DNA of 64,000 bases from Rana temporaria (taxonomy: Eukaryota; Chordata; Amphibia; Anura; Ranidae), in assembly GCF_905171775.1 (NCBI RefSeq), contig NC_053494.1, forward strand, positions 132,736,236 to 132,800,235. Reading direction: 5' to 3'. Made by a program: the position numbers and the translations under genes. The notes under the pieces are model-generated. The model was not told the origin of the DNA and did no database searches. It was given only the letters and a program-made list of their open reading frames with translations. Shown here piece after piece: positions 45,483-55,936 of the stretch. Each line of letters begins with the position of its first letter. The stretch's first letter is position 1.

Positions 45483-45589
45483 AGAAAGACTGAGCCACTG
45501 CCAGGGTACAGACATGCTACACTACTGACTAGTCACCTCGGGCAACCCAGAGTGAGTGAACATCCAGCCAGAGGGATCACTGTTGTTTC

Positions 45590-45870
45590 CCTCTGTCCTC
45601 TTCCCATGGCATCCCTCTGTCCTCTTCCCACGAAATCCCTATGTCCTTTTCCCACGGAATCCCTATGTCCTCTTCCCACGGAATCCCTATGTCCTCTTCC
45701 CACGGAATCCCTCTGTCCTCTTCCCACCTGTCCCTCTGTCCTCTTCCCACCCCGTCCCTCTGTCCTTTTCCCACCCCGTCCCTTTGTCCTCTTCCCACCC
45801 CGTCCCTCTGTCCTCTTCCCACGGTGTCCTACTGTCCTTCCACGGCATCCCTCTGTCTTCCTCCCATGAA
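45590..45870 (+). repeat. Minisatellite, about 24-bp unit (TCCCTCTGTCCTCTTCCCAC)
   Basis: About 11-12 pyrimidine-rich units with variable last four bases (GGAA, CTG, CCCG). The length, a multiple of three, keeps frames open on both strands. Confidence 0.92.
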
Positions 45871-47657
45871 GATGACAGGGCGGGTCTTAAAAAGGAAGGT
45901 GTGTGGCCTTTACACAAAGGGGTGGGTCATATTTAAATTAGGGGATGCCCAAGTTTAGTCAGGCCTAGGGCAGCACAAAACCTAAATACACCTTTCCCTG
46001 CGCCAAATGTAAAAAAAAATGGTGTAGGGGTACCCCCAAAATCCATACCATCTGAGCACACAACCTGGCAGGCTGTAAGAAAAGAGGGGAGGACAAGAGA
46101 ACGCCCCCTCTCCTGAACCGTAGAAGGCCACATGCCCTCAACATGGGGGGGTGCTTTGGAGTTGCCCCAGTACACCTTGTCCCCATGTTGATGGGGACAA
46201 GAGCCTTATCCCCACAACCCTTGCCCGGTGGTTGTGGGGGTCTGCGGGCAGGGGGTCTATCAGAATCTGGAAGCCCCCTTTAACAAGGGGACCCCCAGAC
46301 CACCCCCCCGTGTGAATTGGTAAGGTGACAGGACAGGAGACAATTCCTTTATTAAAAAAATAAAAATGTCCCGCGATGTCCATTCATCTTCTATCACGCT
46401 GCTCGATGAGCCGAAAACAGAAAAAAAAGCCGCAACAGATCCGCCTCCACGGGAGGCTCCAGCCGAGTTACGTGATGCCACGTGATGTCAGAGGAAGGCT
46501 GGGGCACCCATTTACGTCACCAGGTTGCCCCGCCCTCAGCTATATAACAGCTGTCACGAGAAGAAGCGTCACTCAATGGGAGCCTCCCATGGAGCCGGAT
46601 CTGTTGCGGCTTTTTTTTTTCTTTTCTCGGCTCGTCAGGCGGCATGATAGAAGATGAATGGACATCGCGGGACATTTTTATTTTTTAATAAAGGACTAGT
46701 CCTAAAGTTTTTTTACTATTTTTGACACTTTCTTTGTAAATTGGTAGGGTACCCCTTACCAATTCACATGGGGGGCTGGGATCTGGGGGTCCTCTTGTTA
46801 AAGGGGGCTTCCAGATTCCGATAAGCCCCCCACTGGCAGAATCCCACAACCACTGAGCAAGGAGATGAGGCCCTTATCTTCATCAACATGGGGACAAGGT
46901 GTTTTGGGGGCAACTCCAAAGCACCCCTATGTTGAGGGCATGTGGCCTGGTATGGTTCAGGAGGGGGTGCTCTCTCGTCCCCCCTCTTTTCCTGTGGCCT
47001 GCTAGGTTGCGTGCTCAGATAAGGGTCTGATATGAATTTAGGGGGAACCCCTACACCATTTTTTTTTACATTTTGGCGCAGGGTTCCCCTTACAATCCAT
47101 ACCAGACCCAAAGGGCCTGGTATGGATTTCAGGGGGACCCCCACATAATTTTTTGTTCGGGGTTCCCCTTAATATTCATACCAGACCCAAAGGTCCTGGT
47201 AATGTACTGGGAGGAACCCATGCCGGTTTTTTCACTGAGTTTTATCTATATTGCCAAGATGCGACAATTACAGCCGTGATCAGTTTTAAATGACCGTTCA
47301 AACTTTAGAAATTTCATTTTGCTGCGGGACTGTTCTAAATACGGGAAAAATGCGCCACTTTACACAAATATTATAGACACCCCCCAAGCACGATAGTTAA
47401 AGGAATATTTTATTTTAATTGTTTCACTTTAAGTATTATTAAAATCACTGCTCCCCAAAAAAACGGCCGTTGGATACATGTCCCCCGCCAGGACCCAGGA
47501 CCCCAAACATGTTTTATGACAATACCATGCATATAAGCCTTTAAAATGAGCACTTTTGATTTTTCATGTTCGTGTCCCATACGGTGTTTGAACACATTTT
47601 TTGCTGTTCGCAAGTTCTGGTGCGAACCGAACCGGGGGGTGTTCAGGTCATCCTTAC

Positions 47658-48179
47658 CTGAGTACAATTGTGGTGGATCCTATGAATCTGGCTCCTGGGG
47701 ATATTATTGATCCACCTGGGGTGGTGGCAGCTCTGGTAGTGGATGAATGCGTTCCCAGCAGTGGGTTTTGCATACTTGGTGGCCTCTATACGCAAGTCCC
47801 TGTGGTAGAGCTCCAGGTCCAAGAAGGCCATTCTATCCGGATTCACCGCATGGCTGAAAGATAACCCCAAGTTGTTGTGGTTACAATGCAATATAAACTG
47901 TACCAGGCTATCTTTGGTGCCATCCCATATGATGACTAGGTCATCGATATAACACCTGTAAAAAATTATGTTGGCCAAGAAGAGATTGTTTTGTGAAATA
48001 TACTGGAGTTCCCAATACTCCATGGTTAGATTTGCATAGCTGGGGGCAACATTTGCCCCCATAGCTGTGCCTTGGGTTTGTAGGTAATAACTTTCCTTAA
48101 ATTCAAAGTAGTTGTGTTTTAGGCAGAATTGTGTTGCCTCTAGTATAAAATGGGCTTGCCTCAGATTGATGAGCAGGAA
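47658..48179 (-). pseudogene. Penelope-like reverse transcriptase remnant, catalytic part
   Basis: The minus-strand frame contains, in order, FLLINLRQAHFILEATQFCL, YYLQTQGTAMGANVAPSYAN, the catalytic motif CYIDDLVIIW, SFSHAVNPDRMAFLDLELYH, KPTAGNAFIHYQSCHHPRW and IPRSQIHRI. G-AMG-AP-YAN, YIDD and H-S-HP...IP-SQ are signatures of Penelope-like reverse transcriptases. Both aspartates of YIDD are present. The N-terminus is missing (junction at about 48180 with element H) and the frame is cut at 47657 by element G, so it is inactive. Confidence 0.88.
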
Positions 48180-48365
48180 GGGTTTGGTATGGATTTTGGG
48201 GGCACCCCACGCCAATATTTTTTTTACATTTTGGCATGGATCTCCCTTTAAAATCCATACCAAACCCGAAAGGCCTGGTATGGACTGGGAGAAGGGGACC
48301 CCACGGTGTTTTTTCCTTAATTTTTCATTTATATTGCAATACATTACAGCTGTGAGCAAGTTTAA

Positions 48366-49517
48366 CCACTTCCATACCAGGCACTTACGCACCTTCCCGC
48401 CCAAGCCAATTTTCAGCTTTCAGCACTGTCGCACTTTGAATGCGACGTGGCTCCTAAACAAAATTGGCGTCCTTTTTTCCCCAAAAAATAGAGCTTTCTT
48501 TTGGTGGTATTTGATCACCTCTGCGATTTTTTTTTTTGCGCAACAACTAAAAAAAGACTGAAAATTTTGAAAAAAAATTACGTTTTTATTTTTTTCTGTT
48601 AATTTTTTTGTAAATAAGTACGTTTTCTCTTTCAATTACGGGCACTGATATGGCGGCACTGATGGGCACCGATGAGATGGCACTGATGGACATCGATGAG
48701 GTAGTAGTGATGGGCACAGATGAGGTGGCACTGATTGGCGGCGCTGGTATGCGGCACTGATGGGCACACATAGGCGGCACTGATGGGAACACATAGGCGG
48801 CACTGATGGGCACACATAGGCGGCACTGATGGGCACTCATGGGCGGCACTGGGCACTCATAGGCGGCACAGATGGGCACTCATGGGCGGCACTTATGGGT
48901 GGCACTGATGGATACTTATGGGTGGCACAGATGGGCACTGATAGGTGGGCACTGGGCATGGATGGGCACTGTGGGGTGGCACTGATGGACACTGTGGGGT
49001 GGCACTGATGGACACTTGGGGTGGCACTGATGGACATTGTGGGGCAGCACTGATCTACCCATGCTGCCAGTCAGTGCCCATTTGTGGGCACTGATTGGCA
49101 TCTTTTTTTTTTTTAAAAAGCTTTTTTTTTTTTTAAGACTTTTTTTTTTTTTGCCCACCCTGGTGGCGATCCGAGGGGGGGCTGCGCTGATAAACAATCA
49201 GCGCGAACCCCCCCTGTCAGGAGAGACGCCGATCGGCTCTCCTTTACTCGCGTCTGTCAGACGCGAGTGAGGAAGAGCCATCAACGGCTCTTCCTGTTTA
49301 CATCGTGATCAGCCGTGGTTGGACACGGCTGATCACGTGGTAAAGAGTCTCCGCCGGAGGCTCTTTACCGAGATCGGAGATGCAGGGTGTCAGACTGACA
49401 CCCCGCATCACCGATCACCGCGCGGCATGAAATCCTGCAGGACGTCCATGGACGTCCTGTCAGGATTGTGTAACCACTTCCCGGACGTAAATCGGCCATA
49501 GGCCGGGCGGGAAGTGG
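48366..49517. mobile_element. CCACTT-type TTAA element, complete
   Basis: TTAA lies at 48362-48365 and 49518-49521. The ends CCACTTCC and GGAAGTGG are inverted. The interior has AACAAAATTGGCGTCCTTTT, a minisatellite and a right-hand block of nested hairpins (GGACGTCCATGGACGTCC, GGCCATAGGCC). piggyBac-type target; no transposase. Confidence 0.85.
48640..49080 (+). repeat. Minisatellite of GGCGGCACTGATGGGCAC-type units
   Basis: About 20 units of 18-24 bp with CACTGATGGGCAC as the constant part. All open frames on the minus strand here are array artefacts. Confidence 0.9.
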
Positions 49518-49755
49518 TTAAATGAAAATGTTTCCTTTAGAAATGTCATTATTGCTTTGGCATGATATTTAAATGAATATTGCATTTTTATTGTTTCACT
49601 TTAAGCATTTATAAAACCACTGCTTCTGAAAAATATATGTAATTTAAAAAACTTTTTTTGCATTGATACATGTAGTCTAGGGTAGTTTGCTAGAACTTTT
49701 TGCCTGTTCGAGGTGTTCTGGTGCTAACCGAACCGGGGTGTTCGGCCCATCCCTA

Positions 49756-50450
49756 ATTAGGAGCAATAAACATGATCATCTGCTAATACACGAGTCATAC
49801 GTTTCTTTTGCCCAGGCTTATCTGGTGAACAATTGTATAACAGTTCTTCAAGCTGAACTCGAGACACAAAAAAAACTTTAATTTACATAGATTGCTCAAT
49901 AGTCACAAAAGATATACGGTATGCGTACTTTGTGTGAACCAGATGCCTTAGCAAACTCCATGTAAAAGTAGTGGTGACATTCTCACTGTGCTGCACATAG
50001 CCAGTGCAAATAGCAGAGCTATGGGAAGGATCCAACAGGCCCCACTCACTACCAGCTGCCTGATGAAAACTACAAGAGGCGCCAGAACAGCAGTGATTGG
50101 TCTTTGTTACAGGAAGCTCCTGCATAGAGTGGGCTGGATTACTGCACAGATCTGGAAAAAATACACAAAGTGCAAGGTTCAAGTGGGAATAGTTAGACAA
50201 TATTTGCTTATAGTTCAGCTTTAAAGTATAACTAAAGCACACCTCTCAGCTGTCCCGGATTCACTGGGACTGTCCCATGATTTGATCTAAGTCCCGGCGA
50301 ATCAAGGCTATGTCCCAGAGTGGAGCCAAGAGTTCCAGCACTTGGATCCAGTGGCTTTCCCGCAAGCACACACTAGCGTGGGCACCAGTAACACCCATCC
50401 TGCACCTTGTACGGGTGTTTCGGGCTCCTCTGTGTATGTGACAGGCACCC
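49756..50450. other. No gene recognised
   Basis: Short frames only. From about 50245 a CTCTCAGCTGTCCCGGATTCA segment appears to begin the repeat that carries the next minisatellite. Confidence 0.4.
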
Positions 50451-50454
50451 TACT

Positions 50455-51105
50455 AACTCCTGTCCTCTATCCCGCTGACCCCTGTACCTTTTACTACTAA
50501 CTCTTATCCTTCATTCTGCTGACCCCTGTACCGTTCATTACTGACTCCTGTCATCCGTTCTGCTGACCCCTGTACCCTTCACTACTGACTCCAGTACTCT
50601 GTCCTGCTGACTCCTGTATCCTGCCCTACTGACCCCTGTCCTCTGTCTTGCTGAACCCTGTACCCTTCCCTACTGACTCCTGTCCTCCATCATGCTGACT
50701 CCTGTACCCTTCCCTACTGACTCTTTTTCTCTGGCCTGCTGACCCCTGTACCCTGCTCTACTGACTCCTGTCCTCTGTGCTGCTGACCCCTGTACCCTAC
50801 CCTACTGACCCCCTGTCCCCAATCCTGCTTCCCCCTGTACCCTGCCCTACTGACTCCTGTTCTCCATCCTGCTGACCCCTGTACTCTGCTCTACTGACTC
50901 CTGTCTTGCTGACTCCTGTACCCTTCCCTACTGACTCCTGTCCTCCATCCTGCTGACCCCTATACTCTGCCCTACTGACTCCTGTCCTCTGTGCTGCTGA
51001 CCCCTGTACCCTTTCCTACTGACCCCCTGTCCTCTATCCTGCTGATCCCTGTCTTCTGCCCTTGTGACCCTTCTTCTCTGCCCTACCCTGCTGACCCCTG
51101 TATAG
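50455..51105 (+). repeat. Minisatellite of GACCCCTGTACCCT/GACTCCTGTCCTCT units
   Basis: Alternating half-units of about 21-22 bp give a higher-order period of about 43 bp, with roughly 15 higher-order copies. The first half ends TACTGACTCC and the second ends TGCTGACCCC. Confidence 0.9.
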
Positions 51106-51603
51106 GTACAAGGAAGCCAAGGTTTTGTTTAACCACACTCCTTTAACCCCTCCCACTGTTTAGAGTTTGGCCACACCCACATTTTACCGCCGGCTCTGCA
51201 CGCGCCCCAAGTCACTTCTTCCATTGGGTGTTCCTCATTCTGAATTTGAAAAGTTGCTAAAGACAATTTTTTTTTCATTTTTGATAGAGTGCAGAGGGAT
51301 TAAAATACCGGTCAGATTTGTATTGTGGTCTGAGCACCCATTAGGGAGATCCACCCTCTCTATTTGTTCTGTTTACAGTTATCACCAAGAGTAAAAGTGA
51401 GAAAAAAAATCTTCCAACGGGGACACTAGTTATGTTCTTCTTATTTCCTGCCTTGACTATGGGACCGAAAGTGAAGGGTAATCTCCACAATAGGATACAG
51501 GTGACAAAAACAAACTATAACCCTGCCTTACTCAATCCAAATTGAAAAAATGCTTTGTTCTTCTTTAATGACATAATAAAAATTCACTTTACAGGAAAGG
51601 AAG

Positions 51604-52216
51604 TGTCATGGATATGCAATAAAGTCTGGCAGCTTACCTGATCTCTATGTGTTCATTAGAGGCCTGACCCTCCTTCTGACTGTCTTTTATCACCTTCCTC
51701 CCTGTATTGCTCCACCCTAGGCCATCCCAGAATGCCTATATTAACCACTGCACTGCTAGTCTGCTTTGCTGTTCAACCGTGTTGTTAGCTTTAGTTCCTG
51801 TCTGCAGTGTGCTACGATTATCTTCCTGTGTACCGTTTTTGGCTCGTCCCTGACTTCTCCTGTTTGCCTGTGATCCTGACCTTTTGCCTGTCCCTCGGTT
51901 ACCCTTGTCTGTCTGTTGCTCTGACCTTGGCTTACCCATCACTACCGCTTGTCCTGCTTGCTGCTTCCTCTCTCTCCCTGTTGAGCGTGACCTAGGGGAT
52001 CCCAGGGGTTGCGACCGTGATCCAGCTGTGAAGGCCATCCTCGGCCACTAGAGGCTCTGGTGAACACAAAGCTGGGTCTTAGACTCCGCACCCTGGGCGA
52101 TCTTGGGTTCATGCTTCCTCTCTAATCGTAGCAGTCAGTCATAGGGTTCACTACCCTGTGGTGCATCCCTGACCCCAACTGGGTGCACTTGTCACCTGGC
52201 CACAGGTGACCTGACA
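51604..52216 (+). mobile_element. Solo LTR, 613 bp, with 5-bp target duplication
   Basis: It starts TGTCATGG and ends TGACA (TG...CA ends, with a TGTCA/TGACA short inverted repeat). GGAAG flanks it on both sides (51599-51603 and 52217-52221). The pyrimidine-rich interior and GATCCCAGGGGTTGCGACC block look gypsy-like, but without internal genes the family is not certain. Confidence 0.75.
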
Positions 52217-52423
52217 GGAAGTCTTGGTTGGCCATGTCTCTTTCAGGAAGACAAACAGGAATTCTAAATCGTCCCTGAAATTACCTGCTAAACAAAAGGA
52301 TCAGTGGTGACATACAGCTGTACACAGAAAAATAAATCCATAGCTTTCAGCACGAGGGTAATTCAATCTGAATATCTAAATAGTAGTGTCTTAGTATCTT
52401 TCAATGCGACCCTAAATTTTTTT

Positions 52424-52539
52424 AAAGTCTAAATGCAACAGAAGCAAGTACAACACTAAAGCCTTGTACAAGCACACGGTTTTCCGTGAGTGTGTACGAG
52501 GCTTTAGTGTTGTACTTGCTTCTGTTGCATTTAGACTTT
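52424..52539. repeat. Perfect 40-bp inverted duplication around MITE termini
   Basis: 52424-52463 is the exact reverse complement of 52500-52539 (40 of 40). The 36-base loop is made of two GTACACAC-family terminus pieces (TTGTACAAGCACACGG and GAGTGTGTACGA). It lies at the left border of the MITE continuing at 52706. Confidence 0.92.
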
Positions 52540-52705
52540 TAAAATATGTAGGGTATTCTATTGTGGAGATTACCCTTCACTTTCGGTCCCATAGTCAAAG
52601 CAGGAAATGAGAAGAAAAGTCAACAGAACTAGTGTCCCCGTTGGAAGATTTTTTTTCTCACTTTTACTCTTGGTGATAACCGTAAACAGAACAAATAGAG
52701 AGGGT

Positions 52706-53114
52706 AAACCGTGCGTGTGTACGAGGCTTTGAGGTTTCTCATCAAGAAAACTGCCCAGAATCTAGAAGAGAAAAATAGAGAACTTGCTCTCTATTTTCTC
52801 GTTGTGATTCTCGGCAGTGTTTTCCTGCCGAGAATCCCGAGCGTCTGCATGCGTCATAGAAACCCGCGCATGCTCGAAATGACTATGACGCATGCACGGT
52901 AGCTTCCAAGGCATAGGTAGGGTGTAGCAAGATGGCGGCGACCGCATTGAATGTGACGAGTGCATGTATTCGATGACGTCACCGCCTTCGTGCCATTCAA
53001 AAGAACAATGGGTCTTTTGAATGGACCGTGTATACACTCGTAATCTTGCCAAGAATCTCGTCAGGAAAAACAAAGTTTTTTCCTGAAGAGATTCTGGGCC
53101 GTGTGTACAGGGCT
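52706..53114. mobile_element. GTACACAC-family MITE, long subtype, main part
   Basis: It continues the 6740-7240 subtype from CCGTGCGTGTGTACGAGGC to the right end GGCCGTGTGTACAGGGC. It includes the GCATGCTCGAAATGAC block and GATGACGTCACCG (52975). Its left terminus is displaced to 52464-52499 by the intervening inverted sequence. Confidence 0.78.
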
Positions 53115-53530
53115 TAACTCTTGAGTGAGTATTTAGCAAACAGGCGGAAAACTGGACACATATTACTATTTATTGCCTTGGAACCCTATAATGCATGGTT
53201 GCCAAAAGAAAATGAAGAGCAGAATAAGCTCTCTGCTGCTGATACCATTTTCTCTACTGCCCATACATTATTATTGTGGGATGTTGTGGCATTGGAATAC
53301 ATAGATTCATTCATTCACTTAATACTTTACAAGCAGTTACAGCAAACAGTTTTTTTTTTTTGTCTTTTGGGATAAAGGTTTTACAATAAATAATTAAAAG
53401 ATGATCATTCTAAGCACCCCTGTCAGTAATAAATGGTTTGACTTCACACTCCTAACTGGTCAGATCATCAGGCTAAAATAAAGGAAAGAAAGTAAAAAAA
53501 AATAAAACTATTGCAGGTATCAATTACATC
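53115..53530. other. No gene recognised
   Basis: Short AT-rich stretch without recognisable features. Confidence 0.45.
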
Positions 53531-53533
53531 TAA

Positions 53534-54105
53534 TGCCCCGTACACACGACTGTTTTTCGGGTTCTAAAAAATGACGTTTTAAGGGTCTAGAAAAAAACTA
53601 AGTTTTTCAACCCGATCATTAAAACGGCCTTGCCTACACACGATCGTGAAAAAAAAATGCTCTAGCAAAGCGCGGTGATGTACAACACGTACGACGGCAC
53701 TATAAAGGGGAAGTTCCATTTGGATGACGCCACCCTTTGGGCTGCTTTAGCTGATTTCGTGTTAGTAAAAGACGATTCAAGATTTTCTGTCTGTTACAGC
53801 GTGATGAATGTGCTTACTCCATTACGAACGCTAGTTTTACCAGAACGAGCGCTCCCGTCTCATAACTTGCTTCTGGGCATGCACGGATTTTTCACGTCGT
53901 TAAAGCCCACACACACAACCATTTTTTACAACCTGAAAAACGACAATGTTAAAAACGTTGTGAAAAATTAGAGCATGTTCAAAAACAATTTTGCCCATTT
54001 TTTAGAACCCGAAAATGCTCTGAAGCCCACACACGATCGTTTTTAATGACATAAAAAAAAAACGTCTTTTTTTAGAACCCGAAAAACGGTCGTGTGTACG
54101 CGGCA
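53534..54105. mobile_element. GTACACAC-family MITE, TTCGGGTTCTAAAAAA subtype
   Basis: The ends TGCCCCGTACACACGACTGT and the complement TGCCGCGTACACACGACCGT are each followed by TTTTCGGGTTCTAAAAAA. An exact TAA duplication flanks it (53531-53533 and 54106-54108). The middle shares GTACAACACGTACGACGGCA and GGCATGCACGG blocks with the 12443 and 59554 subtype. Confidence 0.9.
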
Positions 54106-54550
54106 TAAGAATTGGTAAGCTGCAGTTTTGCATAAAACATTTTGGGGGGTTTAATAAAACTTTAAGCCTCTCTTAGATGGCATTTCGCTTACAATGCCCC
54201 CCCCCCCCCAAAGTTTTTAGACATGTGACAGATTTTTCGTTGACATTGCAATGTGTGGTATAGGACATATTTTACATAGCAGACAACACTTTCCGAAATG
54301 AACAACTTGTAAGGTTTTTCTGCTTGTAAGGTTGTTGATGCAAATGAACAATTTTGCATCAATAATATATTAAAAATAATAAACTTCTCATATATAAAAC
54401 ATTATAAAACACATAAATTAAAGATGCCAGTGTTTCCAGCAATAAGAACAGTGAGCAGGTCAGTGGTGACTTCACCAAATCTCACTCAAAATGTCCTGTG
54501 CCTACCAGCCAGAGGCATCAGTGCTTTGGGTGATCTCAGATAGATACACA
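54106..54550. other. No gene recognised
   Basis: AT-rich; has a C-run at 54198-54209. No coding support. Confidence 0.45.
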
Positions 54551-54662
54551 GGCCCGGATTCTTAAAGCACTTACGCAGACGTATCTTTATATATGCCGCG
54601 TAAGTGCACAGATGCGCCGTCGTATCTATGCGCCTGATTCCTAATGCTAGATACGCCTGAAA
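54551..54662. mobile_element. GATTCA/TACGCC-family MITE fragment
   Basis: Starts GGCCCGGATTCTTAAAGCAC and contains ACGCAGACGTATCT and GCCGTCGTATCTATGCG. Only one end of the 720-740-bp family is present. Confidence 0.75.
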
Positions 54663-54963
54663 TGTGGCTTCATTCCAGACAAAATGTAAAATGTTCAGAG
54701 TACTGATTAGATACACTTAACAATTCAAAATTATCCCTTTAACAAAGCAAATCTTTATTTATTTATTTATTTAGCTCAGTTCTAATATAAGGCAAAAGTA
54801 AATACTTTTGAGAAACTTTGAAAGCACAAGCCTACACCAGTTCTTGTTTTTTGGTGTAGGGTTATAACTTCACAGGGATAGCTGTGTTTGTTGTTATTAG
54901 GTTACATTCACTCCGTCTTCTCTCCATATCAGACCACAAATTTTACCAATTTTCAGCCTCTAA

Positions 54964-55321
54964 TGCCGCGTACACACGATCGGACATTCCGACAACAAAA
55001 CCGTGGATTTTTTCCCATGGGATGTTGGCTCAAACTTGTCTTGTATTCACACGATCACACAAATGTTGTCGATGATTCCGAGCATGTGTCAAATTGATTC
55101 CGAGTATGCGTAGGATTTTTGTGCGTCGGAATTGCATACAGATGATCGTAATTTCCGACAGGAACTTTTGACATCTAAAAAATAGAGAACCAGCTCTCAA
55201 ACATTGTTGTCAGAAATTGCGACAGCAAATGTCCGATGGAGCGTACACACGGACGGAATATCCGACCAAAAGCCCACATCAAACATTTGTTGTCAGAAAT
55301 TCCGATCGTGTGTACGCGGCA
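54964..55321. mobile_element. GTACACAC-family MITE, TTCCGAC subtype
   Basis: The ends TGCCGCGTACACACGATCGG and the complement of CCGATCGTGTGTACGCGGCA are perfect for 20 bases. An exact TAA duplication flanks it (54961-54963 and 55322-55324). The interior repeats TTCCGACA/TGTCGGAA words. 358 bp, non-coding. Confidence 0.92.
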
Positions 55322-55522
55322 TAAGGCCCACATGGAGGCTGACCTGTGTTTTTCAATTTCCTTAATGTAATCCTAGGCACTTTTGTTTTATTAGCCCTGA
55401 GGTTACATATTAGAGTAAATAGAATTGTGTTTTCCACTATGACTGGGAGAGAATGCAAGTAAATAATACAATAAAAAGTAATCCCTGAAAGGTAAAATGG
55501 CATTAATTGGCAGTGGAGACTT

Positions 55523-55836
55523 TTAGACCCCTTTCACACTGGGGCCTTGGCCGAGTTAGAGCTCACTGCTCATTTTAGCGGCACTTTTTTTTTGTTTAAG
55601 AAGGGGGGGAAGGGGTTAAAAATTCCTGTGTTGCAGCGCTTCTGAATCGCTGCCCATTCATTCCAATGAGCAGGGCAAGCAGCGCTCCTAAACCACCCCA
55701 AGATGCTGCTTGCAGGACTTTTCTGGAATGTCTTTCAAGTGCACCGCCCCAGTGTGAAAAGTCTCACTTGAATGAATGGGAGGCTATTTCCAGCGCTAAA
55801 GCACCTGAAAACCGCCCCAGTGTGAAAGAGGTCTAA
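55523..55836. mobile_element. MITE with TTAGACC..TTTCACACTGGGGC ends
   Basis: CCTTTCACACTGGGGC near the left end is inverted at the right end (GCCCCAGTGTGAAAGAGG). About 310 bp, non-coding. Confidence 0.85.
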
Positions 55837-55936
55837 CAAATGCCCAATGGTCATTGTTTCTTTTTATATTCCCAAGCGGTTTTGCAGACATTATTATTTT
55901 GAGACGTAAAAGTAAAGGTATTTTCAAAACGGCACT

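Larger units (their letters stand above)
44466..45996. mobile_element. hAT-type element filled by minisatellites
   Basis: CCTGCGCC occurs at 44458-44465 and 45997-46004, an 8-bp target duplication. The left end CAGTGCTGTATTTTGGCC and the right end complement (TGTATTTAGG.., GCCCTAGGCCTGAC) are imperfect inverted repeats. Removing the insert restores the arm of element G (GGGGAACCCTGCGCCAAATG). The interior is two minisatellites and no transposase; the long frames on both strands are repeat artefacts. Confidence 0.75.
43043..47656. mobile_element. Palindromic-core element G (TAGGGATGA ends) with two nested insertions
   Basis: The ends TAGGGATGAGCC and the complement TAAGGATGACCT are flanked by an 8-bp near-identical target duplication, as for hAT elements. 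Without its nested insertions (43364-44192 and 44466-46004, one target copy each) it is about 2.2 kb. The core arms pair from about 45990 to 47090 around 46520. They carry CATACC, ACATGGGG, GTTGTGGGGGTCTGCGGG and, in each arm, an outward AATAAA (46343-46361 and 46682-46695). It interrupts the Penelope-like frame. No transposase is present. Confidence 0.75.
48180..49755. mobile_element. Palindromic-core element H, right half only, with nested TTAA element
   Basis: It starts inside the shared core (TTTGGTATGGATTTTGGGGG) and runs to the terminus GTTCGGCCCATCCCTA, the same end type as element G. The left half is replaced by the Penelope-like fragment. The TTAA element at 48366-49517 interrupts it; removing that and one TTAA restores GAGCAAGTTTAAATGAAAAT. 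Confidence 0.72.
51353..52705. mobile_element. Element with 149-bp inverted arms
   Basis: 51353-51500 and 52557-52705 are inverted copies (CCCTCTCTATTTGTTCTGTT, CCAACGGGGACACTAGTTA, GGGACCGAAAGTGAAGGG). The 1.06-kb loop contains a solo LTR (51604-52216). Related words occur at 25125-25295. Confidence 0.8.

Noticed and set aside
45459..45958. Proline/serine-rich open frames on both strands
   Set aside because: They come from the 24-bp pyrimidine-rich minisatellite.
48640..49080. Cysteine/histidine-containing minus-strand frames resembling zinc-finger repeats
   Set aside because: The pattern follows from CACTGATGGGCAC minisatellite units; spacing does not fit zinc fingers.
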